The notes under the pieces are model-generated. The model saw nothing but the letters and a program-made list of their open reading frames with translations, had not been told where the DNA came from and ran no database searches. 64,000 bases of DNA from contig CP136069.1 of NCBI GenBank assembly GCA_032622095.1, positions 89,208,618 through 89,272,617 on the forward strand, written 5' to 3'. Made by a program: the position numbers and the translations under genes. Positions 34,450-47,211 of this stretch are shown in pieces. The number at the start of each line of letters is the position of its first letter. The stretch's first letter is position 1. The DNA comes from Siphonodentalium dalli. Lineage: Eukaryota; Mollusca; Scaphopoda; Gadilida; Siphonodentaliidae.

Positions 34450-35762
34450 AGCTTTAAACAAAATTATAGTGACTAGTAAAATTAATTTAGTATTAAAAGG
34501 CTATTGTGAATAATTTCAGTTTCTGTTGGTTATATACTTATAGATTTCCCAATGTTCTCTGTATTGTTTTCGTGACCACTATCATACTGATAGTTCAGTT
34601 ACATGGCCTCATGCAGTTTTGAATGTACTCTCTATGTCATAATATTAAGAAACCACTGTATTTACAAGTATTTAGAATTATGGTGATTGAAATTTCTGTG
34701 TCTCATTGAGGCCACAGACTAAAACAACTACCTCAAGACACAGCTCAGAGTATTTACCATGTTCTGTAGTTCAAATCTACCACCTATTAAATTCGAAAAA
34801 AAAAGAAAAACAATCTAATTTAAAAAAAGACCCCTGGCAGGGATAAACACAAATAGCTTATTTTTCTGTTTATCATACTAACAAAGAGACTGGAAATCTA
34901 AAATAATTAAGAGCTATGAATTTAAATTTAAAAATATTCCTCAACTTAAAAAAAAAATTAATATTATATAATAATTTTTTGTTAAAAAGTTTCCGAACCA
35001 CTAAGCTCAAAATTGCTTCTCATTTATTCCTTTTATGCGGTATCTCCTCGGATACTTCATTTAGTTTTGTGATGGATACTTAAGTATTGTTTACAGAACC
35101 TCCTACCTGGGTTAACAGTATCTTCTGGAACCAAGGCATTATAATGGTATAAACATTTCATACTGTCAATCTGAATGGTTTTAAAAAATCAGGTGTATCA
35201 TTAGCAATGTCATATTCACCTCCAACAATGACTGACTAATCAGAATGCTTTGTGCCCATGGCTCGGTTTTGGATGTTAATTAACAGTTACCTTAGAGTAA
35301 TTAGCATGCATGCATATAAACAGCAATTAATATCGCATTTTAATTGATTTTGTACCAGCCCATCTGAGGAAGTTATATGGCTACATGTGCATGTATTTTG
35401 ATGAATGGCCATAATAAATGATCTACCCTGGGGGCTTGGTGTTAATGTGCTTTCGATCCCAGTTTGTTCATACCTGTTCCAGGTACCTAACCGACCACAC
35501 ACCTGTAAAGTGTTGTTGTCACAGTGTTTGTGGTGTTAATTAAGGAATTTTATGGTAGCTTTGATCTAGGGATTAGTTGCGGATTAACTTCATACCTGAA
35601 ATAGGATTGAATTGTGTGCCATTAGTAGTTATATTCTTATTCTGTGACAGGTAGTTTTTCGTTTCTTTACCTGCAACGTGACTCATTTTGGACCTGAAAT
35701 TTGTTTGCTTTTTTTTTTTTAGTAGTGTACCGGTACATTAAAGTATTCTGTTAAATAAATGA
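34450..35762. other. non-coding, nothing recognised
   Basis: AT-rich, without exon-like ORFs or repeat matches noticed. Confidence 0.35.
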
Positions 35763-35766
35763 TTAA

Positions 35767-36095
35767 CCTCTTCGCTGCTAAATGACGTTATGACGTCGTG
35801 TGCTGGGCTGTTGACGTTATTGCCATTTTCCAATGGGAAACTATAACGGGAATACCACAAGAACCATAAAACTGACTTGGTTGAAAGGCTATTATCGTTC
35901 ACAATCGTGGAACATCATACACTGTTAGAAACTTGGAGATACATTTATTCCGATGCACCAATCTCTGAGTTCCAGTTATGTATAATGGCCTACTGCTAGT
36001 GTGCTGAAGTAGGTCCGTAGTACCTACGGACCATATAGCACACGGCGTGCACTTTTACGTCCGTAATAGTTACGGACGTCATAGCAGCGAAGAGG
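35767..36095. mobile_element. family F TTAA element
   Basis: 329 bp flanked by TTAA on both sides. Inverted ends are CCTCTTCGCTGCTA and TAGCAGCGAAGAGG. It contains AAATGACGTTATGACGTCGT near the left and TTTTACGTCCGTAATAGTTA near the right. TTAA targets suggest piggyBac-type mobilisation. Second copy at 55473. Confidence 0.75.
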
Positions 36096-36099
36096 TTAA

Positions 36100-36986
36100 A
36101 GAAATTAAATTGCTATTCATCAGTCAAGCATGGAAAAATATATCTTTCAGTTGGACAATAATATTTTTACGAAAGAGACAAGTAATTTACTTTAAATCAT
36201 AGCAAAAAATCATTCAAATAGTTTAGATAAATTTCTATTTCCTACCTTCAGGCATACATAGAAAAATAGCTTTTACATGAAAGTAACTTCTTTTCAGTGA
36301 AAGATATGTCACTTTAAATCAAAATACTCTTTCTGGCCTTCGGGCTTGCACAGGCGTTTATTTGTTGAAGTGTAAAATTCACATAGCCTGGATTATACCA
36401 ACACATGTATGGATGTTCTGTTTTCATCGAGAAAAATGCATATAATTAAAATATTTTATCAGTGTTTTTGCAATCATGTACATCTAATATACTAATAATT
36501 GACTGCTATTTTCGGTAGAAAAAACATGCTCTTGTTGGCGTCTTTTGAGAAGGCAGTAAAGTTTGGGAACACTTTTATTCTAGCATGGTTAAATACATTG
36601 ATCTCTTAATCATGATAAAATTGGAAATCAAACAGACTGACTGGAGGGGGTCTTCATTGTTGTTCTAATGTGTTGTTATCATTGTTTGTTTCATTACATT
36701 CCCATGGTTTGGAACAACTTGTGCGTAGTGCTCTATTTACAGTCACGAGGTTCTATATTTGTGTTGGAGACTTCTCATAATGTTGACTTTCCGATTTGAC
36801 ACTTGGCTTACTCTCCTGGTCAGAAAATAAAACACTGGGTGTATGATGTCGAATATGTTTTACTAAGATATTTGTGTAGTTCCCGTAGCCAAGTTGACAA
36901 CTGATGTATTCCTTGCATTGATGGTTTTCAGAATTCTGCATGTTTTCAGGGTTCCAGTCTAAATTTTTGTGAAATTTGTTCGGCTT
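36100..36986. other. non-coding, nothing recognised
   Basis: No exon, hairpin or repeat match was noticed. Confidence 0.35.
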
Positions 36987-36990
36987 TCAA

Positions 36991-37194
36991 CCCTTTCTAT
37001 AATAAATACTCATTGATGAGAAGTTCCCTCAGGAAATATTTAGATACATGTAATAAGTTCAACAAACAACAAGTCTGTTTTTCTGACTGTTGTTTACTTT
37101 TATTACCTGAACACCCTTCCAAATGAATAATATACCATTCCAATGATGTATACCTTTATAACTGAGTGGGAGAAACCATTTTGTGTAGGAAGGG
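36991..37194. repeat. family B TTAA-MITE, short complete copy
   Basis: 204 bp, CCCTTTCTATAATAAATACT to TTGTGTAGGAAGGG, flanked by TCAA/TTAA. Confidence 0.75.
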
Positions 37195-37410
37195 TTAATT
37201 TGGATTGAAATGTATAATGTAACATGTTTGACCAGAGAAGAGCCACCTTGAAGAAACTATCTCATCAGACATAAATAATTTCTGTTCATTTTATTGTATT
37301 TATTTTCAATGTTCTATGGGGACGCTAACAATACCAAGATTTTTAATTGAAAAAATGACTGGTATTATGACCATATGTTATTTTGTAACTACAGAGGAGG
37401 AAACCTGAAT

Positions 37411-38670
37411 GCATGTTTGTTAGCTCAACTTACTTTTGTAAGTTTGAGCTATTGCCATGGCTTGGCGTCCGTCGTCTGTGTGTGCGTGTGTCTGTGTGTG
37501 CGTGTGTCCGTCAACAATTTCCTTTGGCGCGGGCTACAGGTCGTACCTTTGGTCTGATCTTTATGAAATTTTGCATGAATGTTGACATTGACATGTAGAT
37601 GGGAACGAGTCATTTTGGGGTCATTCGGCCAAAAAACATGGCCGCTGGTGGCCATCTTGGATTTCAAAATTCAATCCATTGGCGCTGGCTACAGGTCGTG
37701 CTGTTCGTCTGATCATCATGAAATTTGTCATGGATGTTAATATTGACATGTAGATGGGAACGAGTCATTTTGGGGTCGTTCGGCCAAAAATCATGGCCGT
37801 CAGCAGCCATCTTGGATTTTACTCTTTGCATGACTAAATCCTTTGGCGCAGGCTACAGGTCGTAGTTTTGATCAGAACTTCATGAAATTTGTCATGAATA
37901 TTGATATTGACATGTATATGGGAACGAGTCATTTTGGGGTCATACGGCCAAAAAACATGGCCGCTGGCAGCCATCTTGGATTTCAAAATTCAATCCATTG
38001 GCACGGGCTACAGGTCGTACTGTTTGTCTGATCATCATGATATTTATCATGGATGTTAATATTAACTTGTAGATGGGAACGAGTCATTTTGGGGTCGTTT
38101 GGCTAAAAAACATGTCCGCCAGCAGCCATATTGGATTTTACTCTTTGCATGAATAAATCCTTTGGTGCGGGCTACAGGTCGTAGCTTTGGTCGGAACTTC
38201 AAGAAATTTGTCATGTGTGTTAACAATGACATGTAGATGAGAAACGAGTCATTTTGGGGTCGTTCAGCCAAAAAACATGGCCGCCAGCAGCCATCTTGGA
38301 TTTTACTCTTTGCATGACTAAATCCATTGGCACAGGCTACAGGTCATACCTTTGATCAGATCATTATGAGATTTGTAAAGGCTGTAGATGGGAACAAGTC
38401 ATTTTGGGGTAATTTGGAAAAAAACATGGCTGCCGGGTGGCCATTTTAGAATTTACTCTTTGCATCAATAAATCCTTTGTCACACCATAATCACCACATC
38501 CCTGATCCGATCATTATGAAACCTGTTATGAATGTTGATATTGACATGAACATCTAGTCTTACTAAGACATTTCAATTAGCACTTTTCCTATTCCTCCAT
38601 TTACTGTCGACCATTAAATTATTCCCCTACCTAAGTTGAGCTACAGTGTCATTGACACTTTCATTTTAAA
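37411..38670 (+). repeat. tandem array, six units alternating about 154 and 165 bp
   Basis: The leader TTAGCTCAACTTACTTTTGT plus CGTCCGTCGTCTGTGTGTG precedes units with GGCTACAGGTCGTAC, GGGAACGAGTCATTTTGGGG (37601, 37755, 37920, 38075, 38240, 38389) and ATGGCCGC..AGCCATCTTGGAT. Spacing alternates, suggesting a two-unit higher-order repeat. It closes with AAGTTGAGCTACAGTGTC and TTTCATT. Confidence 0.75.
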
Positions 38671-38792
38671 TTGGGATTTTGTGAACGGATATTTCCATTC
38701 TTGAAGAAAAGTGCCAAATTGAGTGTTTCTATTACAAATAGTCATGTTACTTGTAGTTGGTTAACTGGATTTTGATGTCAGTTTGAATGTAC

Positions 38793-38998
38793 AATAATGC
38801 ACCAAATAATCGACTCATTAACCACAGCAGAATTATAGGTAATGTTTCAGCATTTAGTCGGAAATATGGCTTGTTGCCATTCATCGGACACTCTCAGTGA
38901 GATGAATGGCAACAAGCCATATTTCCAACTAAATCCTGAAAAATTACCCATAATTCTGCTGTGGTTAAGGAGTCGATTATTGAGGGCAGTATTGTACT
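38793..38998. repeat. family A TA-MITE
   Basis: Foldback ACAATAATGCACC to GGGCAGTATTGT. It lies about 120 bp upstream of the possible signal-peptide exon. Confidence 0.75.
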
Positions 38999-39116
38999 TG
39001 TAGTTCGTTAACTGGATTTTGATGTCAGTTTGAATATTCAATGTACATAGTACATGTCAATTTTAATATTTGATTTTTGGATTTGAGCAGTTTCCTAATC
39101 ATCTGATAGTCTGCAT

Positions 39117-39270
39117 GTGTGTTCTACGATGTTAACTCCATGGATTAACCTACGGAGAGTGTCTCGGCGTGAGTCATGTTCCGCGATGACATGTGTTCGG
39201 ACTTTTAATTTAGTTAAGTGTGTTCTTCTTGGATTACTTATTCCGTTTTGCTGGACTATCACAATTACTG
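39117..39270 (+). CDS. possible first exon with signal peptide
   Basis: An ORF with three in-frame ATGs (39117, 39129, 39186) ends at a near-perfect donor, ACTG|GTAAGTT, in phase 1. From the third ATG the protein reads MTCVRTFNLVK followed by CVLLGLLIPFCWTITIT, a classic short basic n-region plus hydrophobic h-region. Its phase-1 G joins the AT of the EGF exon at 50428 to give a D codon, so the product would be a signal peptide followed directly by DNDINDC and EGF repeats. It lies downstream of the LamG exon, so it would be an alternative internal promoter or the start of a separate gene. The sequence does not match the dispersed repeats nearby. Without transcript evidence it could be a chance ORF. 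Confidence 0.45.
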
Positions 39271-39411
39271 GTAAGTTAAATTTGCATTTCTTTTATGAAA
39301 ACTTGTGTCAAAGGTAATAATAATTGATAATGGGCATGAAGAAATTTGCAAAAATAACTGTATATAGGTTATATGAAAGTCAACACACATTTATATAGAA
39401 TATGTAGCTAG

Positions 39412-39540
39412 TGTCGTTGATTAAACTGTTTATGTCCGTGAGGGGGATTTGAGCAACTATTGGGCGAGGCTAGCTCTGCCGAGTCCAATAGATGCCAAAT
39501 CCCCCGAGCGGACATAAACAGTTTAATCGACAACATTATC
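39412..39540. repeat. hairpin with GC-rich loop
   Basis: Arms TGTCGTTGATTAAACTGTTT and the reverse AAACAGTTTAATCGACA. The loop contains GGCGAGGCTAGCTCTGCCGA, similar in design to the loops of repeat M. Confidence 0.55.
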
Positions 39541-40736
39541 TACATATTTTATTTATCCATCGCACAAAACTTGCCTTTTGTGAGGTAAATCTGTCATTTT
39601 CCTCAGTTTTACATTCGTTACTTCGATGAGGCCATTACATTTATTAGGTCAAGCAAACCAATTAGCATTCATGACTTGGGAAAACTGGAGTGCAGATTAG
39701 TGCGAAATAGTTCGTTGGCATTTTTACATTTATTATAAGCAGACCTTGTTCTGATGATTTATAGATGTTTTAGAGCTAAAACATATATCATTTTACGAAT
39801 TATTTTAGTGAATTATACACGATAAAAACGTTCTGAAATCACAATGACGTCATTAAAGCCGGTTGACGTCCCTAGTTACCTGCGCAATTTGCATATCAAA
39901 TTATGTCATAAAAGTAGTACTAATAAAGCTACGTTGACCTAATAAAGCTACCTTGACGTAATAAACGTAACGTTTATTAGGCAGGCTTTATGTAGGCAAT
40001 AGACGTTTAATACAGTGAGCGGTGGATAAAATAGTATATTTCAGTTATGACTGGGAGAATGTTTCTAGAGATAGCTTTTATTTAGGGTAAATGATTAAAT
40101 TTTAACTGAACTGTTCTGATAAGCTAATTTTGATGATACCATGCAATCCACTGAATAAATTTCAGCACATACTTCTAGTTATGGTTTAGGAACAACTACA
40201 GGTACCTGTTCACACCTTTAGTTACCAGCATTTTATCTCAGAACATGCAGAATCTGTGCTGTGTAAAATTTACCTCCCATCCTACATGGATATCACTGCC
40301 ACCTGATTTTGAACATACATGCATATATTAAAATAGTCCTCACATACATGTAGATATTTATCATACAACATTATACAATTATTGCATTGTTTTGAGTTGA
40401 ATCAGGGCCGTAGGCCAAGGTGAATATTGACTTCCAAGGGCTGACAATTCCTCGTGTCAACCAAGAAACAATGCGATAACTGTTTTATTATATGAAACGT
40501 TCTTTTGATTGGACAAGATGTTGCGACATTGAACGTCGCTGGGAAAACCTGATCTATTTTCTGAAGTATCTGACGTCACTCAGAACTGTTATTAACTTGT
40601 TGTTTCATTAATGAGTTGAACATCTTTAGATATCTCAATTTTTTTTCGTTACATTTTGACACAGGAATTGGGGAAAGAAACTTATGATCATGTATTAATA
40701 AACTAGTGTATCACATTGTGTGCAGTCCGCTTTATT
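39541..40736. other. non-coding
   Basis: A decayed foldback at about 40375-40490 (ATTGCATTGTTTTGAGTTGA versus TCAACCAAGAAACAATGCGA). No exon was recognised. Confidence 0.35.
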
Positions 40737-40936
40737 AAATGTTCAGATAATAAGTTCAACAAACATGAACTTAATATATGAACATTTCCCACTAATGAAT
40801 AGGAATCCTTCCTCATTTTATTTATGTCATCTGCTTATTTTTTCGGAACACCCCTCCAGATAAACAATACACCATTCCAATGTATTCATTTATATAAACT
40901 GAATGGGAGAATCCATTTACATGTAGTAAAGAAAGG
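40737..40936. repeat. family B TTAA-MITE, left end missing
   Basis: AAATGTTCAGATAATAAGTT to GTAGTAAAGAAAGGGATTAA. Confidence 0.65.
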
Positions 40937-40939
40937 GAT

Positions 40940-42000
40940 TAAATATCAAGATTGATTATTTCCCACAGTGTACTTCATATTGACCTCAGTTTCACAAACT
41001 AGAAGTTGACTATAAATATGGATGTCTAAAGCACATATATAAAAGTCATGTTTGAGTATGCAAATCCAGACATTTGAGAATATCTCAAAACTTTGGAAAT
41101 CATTTTCATATATGTAAGAGCATCTACTCAAGCGGTTCTCTCCAGAAAGTCATAGCTCAGATTTTAGGGAATAGTGTACATGCATAGATAATCATCAAAT
41201 GTTAAAGCGCCCCAAAGTGTTCCAAGTCGGTTTATAGTGAAATAACATAAAAGTGTGTAGATCATGCCATGAATCTCTACTCTGGCAATACCCATAGAGA
41301 TCATATTCCACCAGAACAAAACCTTGGAACTATTTGAAGTTTTGACAGGGAACCTTATAAAGTCCAAAAATAACGCGGGGAATATATCTGTTAGTTATTA
41401 TCTGTTCCTTAATAATGTACTTCGCCGTAGGTGAAGGTACCAACTCAAAATTTCATGATTTAAGTGACTTAGTGAGCAATTTTTCTTTGCATTGCTTACA
41501 ATTATCTCCTGGGTATTTAATTCAATATTTATTGCGATATCGGCTCACAAACGTCTGAGAAAAGCATGAAATTTTGTGTTGGGACATTCACCTACATTCA
41601 CCTAGCGAGAGTAGAGATTCATGGCATGATCTAAAAAGTGTGTAAAAAACTACCATCAACAAGTACATGAAAAAATAGATTAAGTATGTGCTTATATTCA
41701 TTATTTTAATTATTAATAACTCTCCAAAAATGAGATCTCATATGTAAAAACCATTGTTATGCAAACATTAGTGTTACAGTGGAATTATCGATAACAGTCC
41801 AATTACTAGTAGTCCAATGAGATACTAAAGTTTAGTCAAAACTTGACGGTAAACATTTGGAAAATTAAGGTCAAAGCATTTAAAAATCAACAATTATAAT
41901 GAGATAAAGTTTATCTATTTCTCCATTTTCGTCTTTAGTGGCGATGTTCTTACAGCTTTATATTTGTGCATGTATTAATAGCCACTGCGAGTGCCTTGGT
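40940..42000. other. non-coding; short inverted pair at 41265-41295 and 41605-41635
   Basis: ATCATGCCATGAATCTCTAC and its reverse GTAGAGATTCATGGCATGAT are about 320 bp apart, next to CTTCGCCGTAGGTGAAGGTA. It may be another foldback element. Nothing coding. Confidence 0.4.
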
Positions 42001-42247
42001 CCCTTTAACGGTTTCTGTACTAAATACTCATTGGCAAGTTTGTGAGTTTCCTTAGGAAATGTTTAGATAATAAGTTTAACAATAGGACTGAACATTTCCC
42101 CAACAATGAAAATGATTCATTCTGATCTTTCATAGTTTTTATGTCTGACATCTGCTTTTATTATCTCATGTCGAACACACCTCCAAATGAATGATAGATC
42201 ATTCCAATGTATAGTTTTATAACTGAACGGGAGAATCCATTTAGTAA
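42001..42247. repeat. family B TTAA-MITE, diverged
   Basis: CCCTTTAACGGTTTCTGTAC to GAACGGGAGAATCCATTTAG. Confidence 0.6.
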
Positions 42248-43340
42248 AATAACCAGCAATAATAGAGGCATATGACTATACTTTCTGCCTGTGCCAATGT
42301 TGATCACAACAGATGTATGTGGATGTATGAAAGAGCTAGCTACATGTACTATAGTGTATTACCAATACTGACTCAGATTGCAGGTAGTTACAGAGATGAT
42401 CATGAATTATTAATGTCGGATATACCAGGATATACCATTATTTACTAACATACAGAAGCCTGGTTTGACACTTCATTTTAGTCCGCAAAACTGACTTTTA
42501 TTATCAGAGCATCTAGCGTCTAGCTCTGTTTGAATAGTTGGGTCCACCAACTAACTTCATTTATGCAAATGTCAATCAGAAAAGATTAACATGGATATTG
42601 GAGACGCCACGACAAGGTCATCGGTTATTGGTCCCCTAAAACACAATAACATTTACAAGCATTATTAAAGTATGTACATGTACAAAGCAGAATATGTCTT
42701 TGTCACCGAGTATTTTGACTCAGATATCAGGTACATACTGAGATGTTCATGAATTGTTAATATAACGATATATACCATCAAATCACCAACAATCAAGAGT
42801 TGTGGTTTGACATTTCATTTGTGCCAATGTTGATCACAACATACATGTAATTATAAACTTTGGAGCAGGAGGGGAGGTAAATTTGGTCTGATCAACTTAT
42901 TGATCCTTTAAAGTACATGATAATATAGAGAAAACCTACAGTTTTTCTTTGAATACCAAAATATCTCATGACTATCTGTATCAAAATATCAATTGCAAGC
43001 CGTGAGTGAAAATTCTATATTTCTTTCCAGACACGAATAAGATGTTTCAGGTATTCAAACAAAAACTGTAGGGTGTTCTTTTTATTAGTTGTGCATTATT
43101 AATGCTTACAGTTGCTAAATTGCGCACCATTCTCACTTCTAATAGCACAACAAATTAAACAATACACGGAAAGAAACACATGTTTCCAAATTCCCGACAC
43201 CGATCAGCTGATAGGTAGCAAACCACTTTCAAGTGTCAGAGGAGGTCACAAAGTCATTCGGCAAGCTACAGTGAAATAACAAAAAGCTACAATGAAATCC
43301 AAAAAAAATATTCAACATAGCTTTTAAGAGATACATACAT

Positions 43341-43550
43341 CAATGCCCTAAGTAATCGACCCCTTAACCACAGCAGAATTATGGGTAAGTTTTCAGGATT
43401 TTGTCGGAAATATGGCTTGTTGCAATTCATCGGAAAGCTCTCGGGGAGAGCTTTCCGATGAATGGCAACAAGCCATATTTCCAACTAAATCCTGAAAAGT
43501 TACCCATAATTCTGCTGTGGTTAAGGGGTCGATTATTTAGAGCATTACTG
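43341..43550. repeat. family A TA-MITE within the duplicated J block
   Basis: Full foldback after the J repeat (43157-43340). ATCAATGCCCTAAGTAATCG to AGAGCATTACTGTA. Confidence 0.75.
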
Positions 43551-44442
43551 TACGACGATTTACGTTTACTTGATTTTCCGCTTGTTATAGGCAAGCATAT
43601 ATAATAAAAAAGGTATATTGAGTATACAGCTCAGCAGAATGTTTGTGAATTTCTATATATAGACTATGAAATTTGTATAATGTCTTATCTCATGTGTAAT
43701 TTAAGAGCTAATGGTGGTGGTACTTAAATTGTCACTATAATATTGACTGACATTTTACCATACATCATAAATCATTCCATGATGTCTTACCAGTATTGAC
43801 TCAGTTTTCATGTACACAAATATGATCATGAAATGTTAATGGCAACCACCAAGGGTGCTTATACCTAAGGCAGGTGAATGACGTCATATAATTTTTTCTA
43901 TATCCATCAGTGATTTTTCAAGATCGCGGGTATAGATTTTGGAGAAATTGTCATGTGACTTCCGGTTAGCAACCGTGTGGAGATTGCAAAAAATGCGGAA
44001 TTGGAAATGAAGCATCGCGATAAAAATGAAAGTAACTACTTCACAACTTACGAAGAATTCACATGTGATTTAAGTCTATTAATTTCATTTAGAACAATTT
44101 AGTTGGTCAGATTAATGAAAAAGAAATGAAGAAGTCATGACGATAATCCAGACAAGATTTACAATCCACGACACGTCTTGTCAATTTGGCATGTCGTCTC
44201 CGTCGTGACCACTGCATGTTGTTACATAAATTATTCTTAGCGTTATGTCGCCGAAAAAAGACAAATTTGAGGCACATTATGTGTGGTTGCTCCACTACGT
44301 GTCACGTACGATTCATATTATAACTAGATAAACCATCACCAACAATGATGCGAGGCATGGATTGACATGTTATCTGTGCCAATGTCAATCATAACATATG
44401 TACCTTTGTGTAGGAGGTGAGAGAAACTTAGTCCGATCCTTA

Positions 44443-44822
44443 AATTTATAATAATAATTAGCTTTATTAGTCCTTAATCCGCTCTGAGATACACTATATA
44501 TATCATTAGCCCCTGATCGGGCACTAAACACCAACTGGTCCATTCTCTGAAGAGTATGCAATCTGAGCTGCAACACATATGCATCCGCATCATGATTAAA
44601 CATGCTAACACCCCGCCACTGACACCCCCCTCCAAGTACTTTTTTAACTCATTAGTGGCGCAAAGCGAGCACAGTGCAAGCAGCCTTACTCCAGGGTCAC
44701 AACTTGGGGTGGGATTTAAACAGCGATACGATCAAACCACTGTTGTGGGAAACTCAATAGTCGACTATTTTGACAGCGAACACAAGTCGGACATGCTAAC
44801 TGCTGGACATTGGAGCTCCCTT
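44443..44822 (-). mobile_element. tRNA-derived SINE with ATT tail
   Basis: On the minus strand the element starts GGGAGCTCCAATGTCCAGCA with AGTTAGCATGTCCG (A-box like). TTTAAATCCCACC (B-box like) follows about 80 bases later, so the head may hold a small insertion. It ends GGACTAATAAAGCTAATT and ATTATTATAAATTT, a typical SINE/LINE tail. Confidence 0.5.
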
Positions 44823-45167
44823 TAAGAACTGACTTGCAGATGGATTGGTGTCATTGGATTTTGACCCCAATCGTGCAAGTCATTTCATATACATGTAATC
44901 ACATTTTAATAGAACATAAATAATTTGAACAACTTTTCAAAACTACCACAACAATTGTAAGTAACATATATTGTTCAAATTCCAACACAGTCTCCAATAA
45001 CAACATGCAGTGAGTGCATGCACACGATGGGCTGGAAGTGACGTACATGTAGGTGGTTCATCGCTTTTTGTGAAGTGCATGGACACCACGCAGCGAGCAC
45101 CTCTTCAGTGATTTGTTTATGAACATTGTTATGTTCAGGTAAACTGTACTGCAAATCTATTCCCTAA

Positions 45168-45421
45168 CCCTTTCTTTACTAAATGGATTCTCCCTTTCAG
45201 TTACAAGAGTATTCATTGGAATGGTCCATTATTCATTTGGATGAGTTATAGGCATATATTAGCAGATGTCAGCCAGACGAAAAGATAATAAAAGTGTAGA
45301 AGATTTCATATTCATTGGTGAGAAATGTTCAAATAATAAGTTCAACAAACATTCGTTGAACTTATTATCTGAACATTTCCTAAGGGAACTACTCATCAAT
45401 GAGCTTTTATTAAAGAAAGGG
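45168..45421. repeat. family B TTAA-MITE, complete, reverse orientation
   Basis: 254 bp, CCCTTTCTTTACTAAATGG to TTATTAAAGAAAGGG, flanked by CTAA and TTAA, with a GTTCAACAAACATTCG hairpin centre. Confidence 0.75.
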
Positions 45422-46269
45422 TTAAAACCATTTATTTGAGCATGCACTGCATACAAAAAGCAGAACATTTAGAGAATACCTACATTTTTTTTTTTAAATA
45501 CCAAAATATTTCATGAGTGTCCCTGGAGTGTCTGGCAAGAAATATCGAATTTTCACAAGCTGCAAGTGAATTTGATATTTCTTTCCAGACAAAAATGAGA
45601 TGTATCAGGTATTAATCAAGCAAAAAATAATTATAGGTATTCTTTTTATTATATGTGCCTTATTTTTGCTCAAAGTTGCTAAGTTCACACTGTATTAATG
45701 AAATTAATAACTCTACTTAATTAAAGAACCCATATCAATGTTTACAAACAGGAAAGAGCCTGGGCCTAAAGTTAAAATTGACACGCTGTGACTCAAACAT
45801 AGAGTTATCGAATGATCGATGACGTGCCCTCATAAATTTGTTGCTTTTGATTGGCTAGTGGACGTGTGCATGCAATGATAACTCGATCGACCTAGGCAGG
45901 TGGTGTTAGTTTCAGGCCCTACAGTGAAATAACAATATAGCTATAATGAAATAACGGAATCATATTTCATTGTAGCTTCGACGATCTACATTTCGGTAAT
46001 TGTCCGCTATTTTATGGGCAAGCATATAATAAATGAGAATTTCTACAAACTACATGTACTGCAAACTATGGAAATCTTTTAAATGATTGTATGTTAGAGC
46101 TACCGGTACCTGTAATAAAGGTGTGTGTTTACAGTATTGACTCAGACTTCAGGCATGTGCTTAGATGATCATGAAATGTTAATATATAATGATAAATCAT
46201 CAATCACCTACGATCACTGATGCACAACATCAAAGGATTATTGGCTCACTAGTCATTAACGATGTTATG

Positions 46270-46985
46270 TTCAGCTTGATATATCCATCATATTGGTCTA
46301 TATTCTTTCATTGGAATGCATGTGATATCCCATCCATCATGCAAAAGTGGACTCAAGCATTCGTATGAAATATTTTTATTACTGTTATAAATCAAAAGAA
46401 TCCTATGCACAAGAGATCTGCTTAGAAAACGGAAGTAAATTGACTTGTAAACTTAAACCAAAAGATTTAGCAGCAGGCTAATTTCAAAAGATTGATCATT
46501 TCATTAATTATAGGATTCGTTCTGCTTTTGATGAATGTCAACATGACCCTAATTAAGCTAGGGCTATCGGAGCAGGGGGGCATGCAGGGGCATTTGTCGT
46601 CTTGCCCTTGGCCAAGAGGGGCAACCAGGGCCAAGGTACCCTTCGAGAGATTTTGATTCGAGTCAGTTTGGTCAAACATTCCTTTTTCTATTCTGAATAC
46701 CACTCAATTTTACAATATGTGATGATGTTTCCAGTGCCATCTGAGGTACATGTATCTATACTAGCATCTGCAACATAACATGGACATTTCTTATGCTGAC
46801 ACAGTGAGATATGTATACTTTAAATATGCAAACAATAGCAGATAATAAACAGGGAAACTATATATAATAAATAAAATTTGAGTGGAAAGATGCAGTCAGA
46901 TATGTCGAATGTTATCGTTTCCTTGATTGATAACACTGCAAAGTCTACGAAGATAACGCCAACCATGCTACTACATGTACATGCA
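46270..46985. other. non-coding, nothing recognised
   Basis: One GC-richer patch (about 46560-46640) with no identifiable domain on either strand. Confidence 0.35.
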
Positions 46986-46992
46986 GCCTCGC

Positions 46993-47211
46993 GAATACCC
47001 TGGCCCAACACATTCTCTTATATATGTGAGTCTCCCATAGCTCCGCATATATAAGTGAATACATTGGCCTAAAAATATTTACCATGACCTTGCAAAGCCA
47101 GTGCATTCTCTTATATATGTGAGGCTCCCTATGGGAGACTCAAATATATGAGAGAATGCAATGGCACATGATCTTTAATGCTGCACCAGTACAGCTCCCG
47201 TCATGAAATGG
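46993..47211. repeat. family E double-hairpin element
   Basis: Two CATTCTCTTATATATG foldbacks. Right end CTCCCGTCATGAAATGG then TTAA. Confidence 0.7.

Larger units (their letters stand above)
42290..46260. repeat. old tandem duplication, about 2.3-2.6 kb offset
   Basis: Ordered matches: TATTTCTTTCCAGAC at 43018 and 45576, GGCAAGCATAT near 43590 and 46019, CAGTATTGACTCAG at 43791 and 46132. The offset falls from about 2.56 to 2.34 kb, in line with independent element insertions (the 43157-43550 block, the 44443 SINE). TGTGCCAATGTTGATCACAA also repeats at 42293 and 42825, so part of the unit is itself doubled. Confidence 0.55.

Noticed and set aside
37375-37598. 60- and 61-codon plus-strand ORFs with Cys/Val-rich stretch
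   Set aside because: Derived from the TG-rich leader of the 37.4-kb array.
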